A stretch of DNA of 64,000 bases from NCBI GenBank assembly GCA_964452775.1, contig CAYVQP010000007.1, positions 34,363 to 98,362 on the forward strand, written 5' to 3'. This DNA is from JACKCB01 sp964452775 (GTDB lineage: Bacteria; Chloroflexota; Anaerolineae; Promineifilales; Promineifilaceae). The notes under the pieces were generated by a model. That model was not told the origin of the DNA, made no database searches, and saw only the letters and a program-made list of their open reading frames with translations. Position numbers and translations under genes: made by a program. Below are positions 40,393-48,370 of this stretch, one piece after another (the first letter of the stretch is position 1; each line of letters starts with the position of its first letter).

Positions 40393-40424
40393 GGTAGTCA
40401 CGTTTCATCAGAGGCGTGACTGCC
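40393..40424 (+). other. First of two tandem hairpins after protease I
   Basis: GGTAGTCACG pairs with CGTGACTGCC (one G-U pair) around a 12-nt loop, starting 23 nt after the stop codon and just before the terminator. It may stabilise the 3' end of the message. Confidence 0.4.
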
Positions 40425-40439
40425 GGACTTTGGAAGTTC

Positions 40440-40489
40440 GAGGCCCCGCCGGCCTGCCCGCCAGGGTAGGGAGGTGGGGTCTCTTTATT
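40440..40489 (+). terminator. Rho-independent terminator after protease I
   Basis: GAGGCCCCGCC pairs with GGTGGGGTCTC (two G-U pairs), followed by TTTATT. The other 350 nt before the next start codon (40490-40839) hold an imperfect hairpin near 40662-40692 (AGTTGC with GCAACT) but no gene that I can support. Confidence 0.7.
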
Positions 40490-40839
40490 GCGTGAATAGC
40501 TAATGCGCCAGTCTCGAAACGTTGGGGCGATCAGAGGCCGCGCAACTTCTTCCCAAATAGCTCAAACTGCATTATCATAATGAGTGTGCGGTGAGGAAGA
40601 TGTGGCGTCAAGGATCTCTCCCTCGATCGGTTGCCCTGGCTGACTTGCTGCTTGCCGCATCTGTGGGAGTTGCCTCGCGTGGCGCAACTCACAGCATTGG
40701 GGATCCTGTTGTTGACTCCGCTTCGGCATGCGCGTCTTGGTTAGCCGGCCATGACTATGGCGCATAGCCGGGAGTGACCAGTAGTGGCCGGACTCGCTTT
40801 CTATCGTTTTTTGGCGACACACACAGGATGGAGGTTAGT

Positions 40840-43800
40840 ATGTCTTGGCGCTTCAAACTCCCAATCATTGTTCTGGCTCTGTTTGCCCTGTCTGTGGGAT
40901 TGACGGGCGGATTCTCTCACGCGGCTCGGGCAGCGCAATCCGGCGCAGCACCGGCCTCGCCTGAGGATTACGTCTATTCCGACTGGGTAGAGCAACCAAA
41001 CTCGGCCTTCGCGTTCACCCGCTTTGATGCCGAGTATTCTTACGACACCGACATGGTTTATTTTCTCGGCGGGCGGCTGGCGGACAGCAGCACCGACGGC
41101 AGCGTCTGGTCCTACGACCCCGACACCGGCGTCTATAGCGACACGGGCGTTGATATGCCGGTGCCTATTTCCAACTATCAGATTGCGCGAGTTGTCAACA
41201 GTAGCGGCGATGAGGAGTTCGTGCTCTTTGGCGGCCGCCCGGCCGCCGGCGGGGTCACGAACACCGTCCAGAGCTATATTCCCTCCAGCAACACCGCGGT
41301 TGACTACACCGGTACCGATCCCTATCCGTTTGCAGTAGCCCCGGGCGGCGTGGTCGTGGTTGACAACATCGCCTATACCTTTGGCGGGTTTGATGCGGTT
41401 GCAATGTACGACGATACCTACCTCTTCGACATTACCGCCGCCGCCGGCAGTCGTTTCACCGCCGGCCCGCCCCTGAATATGGCCCGCAGCTACATTGCCG
41501 GAACGGCAGTTGACGGCTATGTCTACGCCATCGGTGGCGACAGCTGGGATGGCACTTCCCTCTTTGCGGAGAACATCGCCGAGCGGCTCGACACCAGTAA
41601 CCCAGCAGCCTGGGATGACGCGGGCGTGGCCGATCTGCCGATTGCCTGCGACGAGACGCCCGCCTTCGGCTTCGATAGCGACTCGGACTATGACTACGCG
41701 GGTTCCATTGTGGTCGGGGGCTGCGGGCAGTGGTCGTCCGAAATTGACGAAGTCCAGTTCTACGACGTGGCAGCAAACACCTGGGACGTGGACTTTCCCA
41801 ACCTCAATCAATCCCGGCGCAATCATGCCGGGGCCTTCATCCCGGATGGCGACGGCACCGGCGGTATGCCGGGCATGTGGGTCTGGGGTGGTATCCAGGC
41901 AGGAGATGCCAACGTCCTGACCATTCCGGAGTCCAACCAGGTCACGCCGCTCGAGGACTTCACCCTCGTGCCTCAAGAGCGCTACGTCGCCGGCTTCGGC
42001 GCCGTGACCATTGAGTTGGGCGCGGCCAATCGTAGCGGCGGCGATGATGTGTTTGACCTGAGTTACAGCGATACCGCCGGCTGGAACATTGACGGGCCGG
42101 CTTCGGTCGCGGTTGACGACGGCGATACTGTCGCCTTCACCTATGACGTCGAGATTCCTCCAACGGCGGCCTGCAGCGATCTCACCACCGTGACCGTCGA
42201 GGCGGAGGGACAATCGAACCCATCGCTGGACGACAGCGCCACCGCTACGGTGCAGCTGACTTGCGAGACCGGCGTCGCCGGTACGGTTGATGACGCCAAT
42301 ACCGGTCTGGCAGTTCCATCCGCCTACGTCTACGTCGAACTGACCACGGACGACAGTGTCTTTGCGGATGCGTTCGCGAACGAGGATGGAGAATACGCCA
42401 TCATTGACCTGGCGCCCGGCGACTACTACCTGGCAGTCTCCGCGGAAGGGTACCAATGGTCTGCGCTGCCCGATGGCTGGCCAAATGGCGCAGAATTGAT
42501 CACCGTGCTGCCGGATACCATGACGGTGCAGGACGTTTCCCTCAACGCGCCGGTGCTGGAATGGTCGCCCAGCTTCTTCATTCCGATGGCCGAGCCGGGT
42601 CAGGTGCTGCACAGGACCCTGACTGTCGAGAATACCGGCACGTCGGACCTCTTCCTGGCCGTGGGTAACTACGACGCCAGCGTCCAACCGCCGCCCATGA
42701 ACCATCCGCGCATGGATCCGCCATACCGGGTTGATCCACAAATCCTGGCCGAACTCGAAGTGGACGGCGCGACGGACTTCATCGTTATGATGAAGGAGCA
42801 GGCTGACTTGAGCGGCGCATTTAGCATGGTTGACTGGGATGCGCGCGGCCAATACGTGTATGATCGGCTGTTGGAAACAGCCAACCGCACCCAGGCCGCC
42901 CTGCGCGCAGACCTGGCCCAGGAAGGATTGAGCTACCAGCCGTTTATTGCCGCCAATGGGTTGATGGTCTATGGCGGCGGCCTGGATCTGGTCAACGAAT
43001 TGTCTGCGCGTACCGACGTGGCCTATTTGTTGGCCAATCGTAGTGTGCCGCTGGTAGAACCCGAAAGCGCGTCGCCCAGTTCGCCGGAGGCCCTTACCTG
43101 GGGCGTGCAGGCCGTTAATGCCGACGACGTCTGGACCATTGATGGCGTTACCGGCGAGGGCATTGTCGTGGCGAACATTGATACCGGCGTGGAGTGGACG
43201 CATGAGGCGTTGGACGATCAATATCGCGGCGGCCCCGGCGATCACGACTATAACTGGTTTATGCCCACCGAGGGTTGCGCCGGACAGACCGAGCCGTGCG
43301 ACAACGATGGCCATGGCACGCACACGATGGGTACCATGGTCGGCAGCACCGACCCGTCAGATCCTGTGAATGCCACTGAGGGTATCGGCGTAGCGCCGGG
43401 CGCGCAGTGGATCGCTTGCAAGGGCTGTGAGACCAACGGCTGCTCCTTCAAGGCGCTGCTCACCTGCGGCGACTGGATCACGGCCCCATGGGACCTGGAC
43501 GGCCTGAACCCCGATCCAAGCAAGCGACCCCACGTGGTGAACAACTCCTGGGGCGGCGGCGGGGGCGACTTCTGGTATGGAGGCGTGGTCGGCGCGTGGA
43601 GGGCGTCGGGAATCTTCCCGCAGTTCTCGGCCGGCAATAGCGGGCCGGCCTGCAGCACGACCGGCTCCCCCGGCGATTACGATCAGGCGTTCGGCGCGGC
43701 GGCCGTTGCTGAGAATTTGACTATCGCCGGCTTCTCCAGCCGCGGCCCGGCTGTGGTCACCGGCAATCGCCAGCCGGACATCGCTGCCCCCGGCGCGGCT

Positions 43801-44385
43801 GTCCGTTCCAGCCTTCCGGGTAATAGCTACGGCGATCTCAGCGGAACCAGCATGGCTTCGCCGCACGTTTCCGGAGTTGTGGCCCTGATCTGGTCCGCGC
43901 AGCCGGAGTTGATTGGCCAGATCGAGAACACCGCCTGGCTGATGGAGCAGACTGCCACCCCGCTTTACACCAATGATGGTTGCGGCGGTGACACCGGTAC
44001 CAGCCACCCGAACAACACCTTCGGCTGGGGGTTGGTGGATGCGCTGAACGCGGTGGACAACTCCGACGGCATCGTTATCCCCTGGCTGGCGGTTGATCCG
44101 GGCGGCGCCACCATTCCGGCCGGCGATACGACCGAGTTCGACCTGACGATCACGGCCCCAGGTGTGGTGGGCACCTATGAAGGATCGCTGCATCTGACTG
44201 CCGACGAGCCGTACAATCCGGACGTGCGCGTGCCAATCACATTGACGGTGCAAGAACCGACGGATGTCTCATTGTCGGGCTTCGGCCAGGCGACCGGGGC
44301 AGCGTTGTGGCCGGCGTTCCTGCTGGCGTTGGCCGTGCCGTTTATCTTGCTCAGTCTGGCGAGACGCCGGAGGACGAACAGCTAA
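40840..44385 (+). CDS. Kelch-propeller subtilisin-like S8 protease with C-terminal PTDVSLS tag (II)
   Basis: A 1181-residue exported protein. It has a signal peptide (1-32), a Kelch-type beta-propeller (about 50-390, with repeats such as VYFLGGRL, FVLFGGRPA, VYAIGGDSW) and an Ig-like domain. A carboxypeptidase-regulatory-like domain (about 480-570), a second Ig strand set and an I9-like propeptide region (about 640-730) follow. The S8 core has Asp781 (ANIDTGV), His825 (NDGHGTH) and Ser1004 (GTSMASPH). The end is an Ig-like domain followed by PTDVSLSGFG, a hydrophobic helix and RRRRTNS, matching protease I. The propeller in front of the propeptide is unusual and may bind carbohydrate or protein substrate. 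GGAGG five bases before the ATG at 40840 decides the start. The catalytic triad is intact. Confidence 0.9.
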   Translation: MSWRFKLPIIVLALFALSVGLTGGFSHAARAAQSGAAPASPEDYVYSDWVEQPNSAFAFTRFDAEYSYDTDMVYFLGGRLADSSTDGSVWSYDPDTGVYSDTGVDMPVPISNYQIARVVNSSGDEEFVLFGGRPAAGGVTNTVQSYIPSSNTAVDYTGTDPYPFAVAPGGVVVVDNIAYTFGGFDAVAMYDDTYLFDITAAAGSRFTAGPPLNMARSYIAGTAVDGYVYAIGGDSWDGTSLFAENIAERLDTSNPAAWDDAGVADLPIACDETPAFGFDSDSDYDYAGSIVVGGCGQWSSEIDEVQFYDVAANTWDVDFPNLNQSRRNHAGAFIPDGDGTGGMPGMWVWGGIQAGDANVLTIPESNQVTPLEDFTLVPQERYVAGFGAVTIELGAANRSGGDDVFDLSYSDTAGWNIDGPASVAVDDGDTVAFTYDVEIPPTAACSDLTTVTVEAEGQSNPSLDDSATATVQLTCETGVAGTVDDANTGLAVPSAYVYVELTTDDSVFADAFANEDGEYAIIDLAPGDYYLAVSAEGYQWSALPDGWPNGAELITVLPDTMTVQDVSLNAPVLEWSPSFFIPMAEPGQVLHRTLTVENTGTSDLFLAVGNYDASVQPPPMNHPRMDPPYRVDPQILAELEVDGATDFIVMMKEQADLSGAFSMVDWDARGQYVYDRLLETANRTQAALRADLAQEGLSYQPFIAANGLMVYGGGLDLVNELSARTDVAYLLANRSVPLVEPESASPSSPEALTWGVQAVNADDVWTIDGVTGEGIVVANIDTGVEWTHEALDDQYRGGPGDHDYNWFMPTEGCAGQTEPCDNDGHGTHTMGTMVGSTDPSDPVNATEGIGVAPGAQWIACKGCETNGCSFKALLTCGDWITAPWDLDGLNPDPSKRPHVVNNSWGGGGGDFWYGGVVGAWRASGIFPQFSAGNSGPACSTTGSPGDYDQAFGAAAVAENLTIAGFSSRGPAVVTGNRQPDIAAPGAAVRSSLPGNSYGDLSGTSMASPHVSGVVALIWSAQPELIGQIENTAWLMEQTATPLYTNDGCGGDTGTSHPNNTFGWGLVDALNAVDNSDGIVIPWLAVDPGGATIPAGDTTEFDLTITAPGVVGTYEGSLHLTADEPYNPDVRVPITLTVQEPTDVSLSGFGQATGAALWPAFLLALAVPFILLSLARRRRTNS

Positions 44386-44398
44386 TCGCAAGTGGATG

Positions 44399-44427
44399 AA
44401 GTCCGACTTCTCAAGGAAGTCGGGCTT
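44399..44427 (+). other. First of two tandem hairpins after protease II
   Basis: AAGTCCGACTTC pairs with GAAGTCGGGCTT (one G-U pair) around TCAAG, 14 nt after the stop codon. It has the same tandem layout as after protease I. Confidence 0.5.
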
Positions 44428-44438
44428 CTGCTGACCGG

Positions 44439-44475
44439 GACCCCGCAGCCTGAGGAAGCGCTGCGGGGTCTTTCT
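44439..44475 (+). terminator. Rho-independent terminator after protease II
   Basis: A perfect 11-bp stem (GACCCCGCAGC with GCTGCGGGGTC, loop of 10) followed by TTTCT. Confidence 0.85.
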
Positions 44476-44598
44476 ATGCCATCGTTAGGCGGCCTGAGTT
44501 GGGGTAACATTTCCCAGTTTCCGCAGGCAGGTTGCCGCGTGCTGTCAACAATTGCCGCTGTCCTTTGACAATTCGTGACCATTCAGGAGTCGAAGACC

Positions 44599-46227
44599 AT
44601 GTCCAATGCTTATTTCTACGTACCGGAACCGGCCAACGAGCCGGTCAACTCCTACATGCCCGGCTCAGCGGAGCGAACGCTCTTGCAGGCGGAGCTGGCT
44701 CGCATGAGCCGTGAGCCGGTGGAAGCGCCGCTGGTCATAGGCGGCCGGGATGTGACCACTGGCGACCTGGCCACCATTCGCGCGCCCCATAATCACCGGT
44801 TGGAGTTGGGCGTCTACCACAAAGCCGGCAGGAAAGAGGTTGAACAGGCTATACAAGCTGCTCTCGCGGCCCGGTACGCCTGGGCTGACCTTGCCTGGGA
44901 GCAGCGCGTCTCCATCTTCCTGCGCGCCGCTGAACTACTAGCCGGACCCTGGCGGGAGAAGATGAACGCGGCCACCATGTTGGGACAATCGAAGACCGCC
45001 CATCAGGCAGAAATTGACGCCGCCTGTGAGCTCGTTGACTTTCTGCGCTTCAACGCCTACTACATGGGCGAGATCATGGGCGATCAGCCGGCCTCCAGTC
45101 CCGGCGTGTGGAACCGGATTGAGTACCGGCCATTAGAGGGCTACATCTTTGCCGTGACCCCCTTCAACTTCAGCTCGATTGCCGGCAATCTGCCCACCGC
45201 GCCGGCAATGGTAGGCAATGTCGTGCTGTGGAAGCCTGCCTCCAGCGCGGTGCTGGTAGCCCATGTTTTCATGCGCTTGCTGCAGGAAGCCGGACTGCCG
45301 GACGGGGTGATCAACTTCGTACCTGGTTCGGGCCGGGCGGTGGGCGAGCCGGCAATTGCCAGTCCAGACCTGGCAGGTATTCACTTCACCGGCTCCACAG
45401 GCGTGTTCCAGGACATGTGGCGCACAATTGCCGGCAACATCCATGAACGCAAGTATTACCCGCGCATCGTTGGCGAAACCGGCGGCAAGGACTTTATCTT
45501 TGCCCATCGCTCGGCCGATATACGGGCGCTGGTGGCGGGAGCAATACGCGGCGCATTTGAGTATCAGGGGCAAAAATGTTCGGCGGCCTCAAGAATGTAT
45601 GTACCTCGCTCGCTGTGGCCGGAGTTCCGCGATCGATATGCTACCGAGGTAGGGCGGATCAAGATTGGGGACCCGACGGACTTCACAAACTTCATGGGCG
45701 CGGTAATTGATCAGGGAGCCTTCGAGAGTATCGCCGCTTATATTGACCAGGCGAAGGCCGACCCATCGGTGACCGTCCTTACCGGCGGAAGCTATGATGA
45801 CAGCGTGGGTTACTTCATTGAGCCGACCACGCTGGTGACCTCTAATCCTGCCTCAGTCACCATGTGCGAGGAGATTTTCGGGCCGGTGCTGACAATTTAC
45901 GTTTATGACGATGACAAGCTGGAAGAGACGCTTGAGCTGTGCGACGCCACTTCGCCATATGCCCTTACCGGCGCAATCTTCGGCCGCGACCGTTATGCGC
46001 TGGCGATGATGACCGAACGGTTACGCAACGCTGCCGGCAACTTTTACATCAACGACAAGCCGACCGGCGCGGTGGTGGGCCAACAGCCGTTTGGCGGCGG
46101 GCGCGCTTCCGGCACAAACGACAAGGCCGGCAGCAAGTTGAATATGATGCGCTGGATGACGGTGCGCACCATCAAGGAGAACTTGCTCCCGCCGTTGGAT
46201 TGGCGCTATCCGTTTATGGCGTCCTAG
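44599..46227 (+). CDS. pruA: L-glutamate gamma-semialdehyde dehydrogenase (delta-1-pyrroline-5-carboxylate dehydrogenase)
   Basis: A 542-residue NAD-dependent aldehyde dehydrogenase of the ALDH4 class, the second step of proline degradation, giving glutamate. Recognisable parts are the N-terminal arm (NEPVNSYMPGSAERTLLQAEL), FNFSSIAGNLPTAPAMVGN, the Rossmann FTGSTGVF, the general base region VGETGGKDFIFAH, the catalytic Cys in GQKCSAASRMYVP, and EEIFGPVLTIYVYDD. Length and order match the monofunctional form rather than PutA. No proline dehydrogenase gene is adjacent within the window. AGGAG lies ten bases before the ATG at 44599. It is convergent with the NifU-like gene and only 31 nt from it, with no obvious terminator between them. 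Confidence 0.93.
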   Translation: MSNAYFYVPEPANEPVNSYMPGSAERTLLQAELARMSREPVEAPLVIGGRDVTTGDLATIRAPHNHRLELGVYHKAGRKEVEQAIQAALAARYAWADLAWEQRVSIFLRAAELLAGPWREKMNAATMLGQSKTAHQAEIDAACELVDFLRFNAYYMGEIMGDQPASSPGVWNRIEYRPLEGYIFAVTPFNFSSIAGNLPTAPAMVGNVVLWKPASSAVLVAHVFMRLLQEAGLPDGVINFVPGSGRAVGEPAIASPDLAGIHFTGSTGVFQDMWRTIAGNIHERKYYPRIVGETGGKDFIFAHRSADIRALVAGAIRGAFEYQGQKCSAASRMYVPRSLWPEFRDRYATEVGRIKIGDPTDFTNFMGAVIDQGAFESIAAYIDQAKADPSVTVLTGGSYDDSVGYFIEPTTLVTSNPASVTMCEEIFGPVLTIYVYDDDKLEETLELCDATSPYALTGAIFGRDRYALAMMTERLRNAAGNFYINDKPTGAVVGQQPFGGGRASGTNDKAGSKLNMMRWMTVRTIKENLLPPLDWRYPFMAS

Positions 46228-46258
46228 ACGCCGAACAAAACGGTAGATATGGCGATCT

Positions 46259-46528
46259 CTAAATAGATTCGACGCGCTCTACGGTTGGGAAGAACTGCTT
46301 GACGGTCCCCTCCACCCAGCCGTGCAAGGTGACCGGGGCCAGGCGGCAGCCCTCACAGGCTCCGGTCATGCGCACCTGCAATACGCCGGCCCGGTAGTTC
46401 ACCATTTCGACCGCGCCGCCGTGATAGAGCTCAATATAGCTGGAGAGGGTGTCAACGAGCGCCCTGAGCCGGTCTTCTTCAGGGGCTTCATCCAGTTGAA
46501 TGACGGGGAGGGCATCTTGTTCAGCCAC
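46259..46528 (-). CDS. NifU C-terminal-domain Fe-S scaffold-like protein
   Basis: An 89-residue protein equal to one NifU-type C-terminal domain. It includes the HGGAVEMVNYRAGVLQVRM core and the conserved CxxC (GACEGCRLAPVTL) that holds an iron-sulfur cluster. Such stand-alone proteins (NfuA-like) deliver clusters to target enzymes. It starts at GTG 46528 with GGAG eight bases upstream. It is the last gene of a probable operon with an SQR-like flavoprotein and a membrane protein, 71 nt from the flavoprotein gene. The extra 18 residues at the front are acidic and specific to this protein. Confidence 0.8.
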   Translation of the reverse strand: MAEQDALPVIQLDEAPEEDRLRALVDTLSSYIELYHGGAVEMVNYRAGVLQVRMTGACEGCRLAPVTLHGWVEGTVKQFFPTVERVESI

Positions 46529-46599
46529 TTTAAGTTCTCCTGTAAGTCGAAGTTGGGTTTCGACGCCGATTTGGAAAATCGGGTTACATTGTCGCCGCT

Positions 46600-47748
46600 C
46601 TATTGATTGAACCAGCGCGTGAGGCGATCGCTTCGAAAGTGTTCCTTCTCTTCGCGCAATTGGGGTGATGGTTGGTCCAGTCTGACAACCGGCGCGTTGC
46701 CGCCCAGGAAATCGGCGCTGATTTGAGCGACCTCGTCATTGCCAAGTTCCAGGTAGCAAACACCCTGCGCCGCAAAGGGCAGCACATCCCCCCGGCCCGT
46801 CTCCTGATAGACGATCTGGCTAACCACCACTCGGGCGGCGGCCTCGGCAAATGCGCCGGCCTTGGGAACGGCTTGAGCGCCCACCGGGACGTGGGTGACA
46901 TCGCCCACTGCGTAAACGTCGGGAAAGCCGGTCCGAAGCGTGAAGGGGTCCACGGGGATCCACGAGCCGTTGCCCAGGGGCGATTCGCGTACCACCTCCG
47001 GCGGTTGATGTACCGGCACTCCCACAAACAGATCATAGGCCATTGTGCTGCCATCAGACAGTATGGCGACCTGGCGCGCCGGGTCAATGGCAGTGACCGT
47101 ATGTTGCGTGTACAGCTCGATCTGCCGGTCGGCGAAGCGCCGGCGAAATTCCCCATCTGCCCCCGGCGCTACGGGCAAGGCGACCGGCGTCGGGATCAGC
47201 AACTTGATGTGTGCTCTGTCGCCAATCCCCCGGCGTGAAAAGTAATCCCGTAGCTGGAAGGCGGCCTCGTATGGGGCGGGCGGGCACTTGTATGGCTGAC
47301 CAAGTATGCTCAGTAGGATGTCGCCGCCGGTGACGGCGCTGAGCACTCCGTGCAGTCGCTCCGCGCCGTCCAGGGTGTAAAATTCGTATCCTCCCTCGGC
47401 GAAACCCGGCGTCAGCTCCGGCGCTACTTCCGCTCCCAGGCAGACAATCAGGTAGTCGTAACTGAGTTCCTGCTCCGAGACGCGCACGCGCCTTCCCACC
47501 GGATCAATGCGTGAGATTTCGCCCCTGACAAAGCGTACGCCGTCTGCGGCGAGGTCGGTGTAGAATGCCTTAACCTGTTCAGCGCTATGCCGGCCCAACA
47601 AGACATCGAACTTCGAAAAGCCGATGATAAAGTGATCGCTGCGATCGACGAGCGTGATGGAGTAGGATGCCGGCAATTGCTCGCGGAGGCTGGTTGCAGC
47701 CTCGAGGCCGCCAAATCCGGCGCCCAGTATGAGAATGTGCTTGTTCAT
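46600..47748 (-). CDS. FAD-dependent pyridine nucleotide-disulfide oxidoreductase, sulfide:quinone reductase-like
   Basis: A 382-residue flavoprotein with the FAD-binding dinucleotide fold at the start (ILILGAGFGGLEAATSL), the ATG-like YDYLIVCLGAE and the second FAD motif FPDVYAVGDVTHVP. A conserved Cys in GQPYKCPPAPYEAAF matches the CxxxPYE-type redox Cys of the SQR/flavocytochrome c sulfide dehydrogenase branch. The second Cys expected in true SQR is not obvious near the C terminus (QGVCYLELG is one candidate), so it may instead be an NADH or polysulfide enzyme. Its start overlaps the stop of the membrane-protein gene by four bases (ATGA), so the two are translationally coupled. The ATG at 47748 is chosen because the fold begins immediately; the longer frame upstream is a shadow of the membrane-protein gene. 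Confidence 0.82.
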   Translation of the reverse strand: MNKHILILGAGFGGLEAATSLREQLPASYSITLVDRSDHFIIGFSKFDVLLGRHSAEQVKAFYTDLAADGVRFVRGEISRIDPVGRRVRVSEQELSYDYLIVCLGAEVAPELTPGFAEGGYEFYTLDGAERLHGVLSAVTGGDILLSILGQPYKCPPAPYEAAFQLRDYFSRRGIGDRAHIKLLIPTPVALPVAPGADGEFRRRFADRQIELYTQHTVTAIDPARQVAILSDGSTMAYDLFVGVPVHQPPEVVRESPLGNGSWIPVDPFTLRTGFPDVYAVGDVTHVPVGAQAVPKAGAFAEAAARVVVSQIVYQETGRGDVLPFAAQGVCYLELGNDEVAQISADFLGGNAPVVRLDQPSPQLREEKEHFRSDRLTRWFNQ

Positions 47749-48323
47749 GATTGGAGCTTCCTTTGGTCCTTGGCGGACAGCATTGAACGCAGGGCGACGC
47801 CGGTGATAACCGCCATGAGCGCGAACGACAGCACGCCGAGGGCGATAAAGGCGGCAAAGTCCAATGATAGGTACGCCGGCGCGATCAGGATCGCCAGAAA
47901 TGCCAACACACCACCCAGGCCGCAGGCAAGCGTCCAGCGAATGGGAAAGCTGATGCGACTGCGGAATCCCAGCGGTATGAGTAACAGCGCCACGCCCAGG
48001 GCAATCAGGCCAAGAAAAACGGCAAAGATGGTCATCAGGTAGCTTGCCGTCAGCCAACTGGCTTCTGCCTCGAAACTCTTCAAAAGTAGGCGTCTCCCGG
48101 CCACCCAGGCGAGACCAAGGATCAGAACGACCGGCGCGAGCGCAATGATTATGCTAACAAGACTCTCCTCAATGACCGCCGGAGCGCCGGCAATGGCGAT
48201 CTGCAGCGTCCCACCCGCCAGTACTCCCAGGACAATCCAGCTTAACCAGAAACGAAATGAGAGCCGGGGCGTTTCGGCAACAGTCGGGGGAGGCTGAGCT
48301 AACGAATTGCTTTGGGAGTCCAT
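47745..48323 (-). CDS. Four-to-six-pass membrane protein of unknown function
   Basis: The 192-residue product has a polar N-terminal stretch of about 25 residues, then hydrophobic segments at about 26-45, 53-75, 92-115, 131-150 and 155-178. I do not recognise a family. It is co-transcribed with the SQR-like flavoprotein that follows (four-base overlap). A likely role is as a membrane partner of that enzyme, for instance a quinone-site or transport subunit, but nothing in the sequence proves this. The ATG at 48323 lies 9 nt after a perfect TATAAT and has no ribosome binding site, suggesting a leaderless message. No heme-binding histidines are evident. Confidence 0.65.
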   Translation of the reverse strand: MDSQSNSLAQPPPTVAETPRLSFRFWLSWIVLGVLAGGTLQIAIAGAPAVIEESLVSIIIALAPVVLILGLAWVAGRRLLLKSFEAEASWLTASYLMTIFAVFLGLIALGVALLLIPLGFRSRISFPIRWTLACGLGGVLAFLAILIAPAYLSLDFAAFIALGVLSFALMAVITGVALRSMLSAKDQRKLQS

Positions 48324-48331
48324 GGCCGGCG

Positions 48332-48360
48332 ATTATAGGATTGCCGGGGTTCCACGTCAA
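48332..48360 (-). promoter_or_regulatory. Near-consensus sigma-70 promoter for the membrane protein-flavoprotein-NifU operon
   Basis: On the minus strand TTGACG, 17-bp spacer, TATAAT: 11 of 12 consensus bases at the best spacing. The A of the ATG (48323) is 9 nt after the -10, leaving no room for a Shine-Dalgarno sequence. Confidence 0.7.
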
Positions 48361-48370
48361 AGTCGCTGTG

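Noticed and set aside
40562..40822. Possible small minus-strand gene in the interval before protease II
   Set aside because: 86 codons without a ribosome binding site or recognisable pattern; its composition is like random translation and it would overlap the protease leader.
40801..43323. 840-codon open frame on the minus strand
   Set aside because: It lies antisense to the intact Kelch-subtilase gene. The reading frame is open because of GC-rich codon bias, the translation has no recognisable domain, and the sense strand has a ribosome binding site, signal peptide and catalytic triad.
47749..48057. N-terminal extension of the SQR-like flavoprotein frame
   Set aside because: The FAD-binding fold starts at the ATG at 47748, which overlaps the stop of the upstream membrane-protein gene in the usual ATGA manner; the extension is a shadow of that gene.
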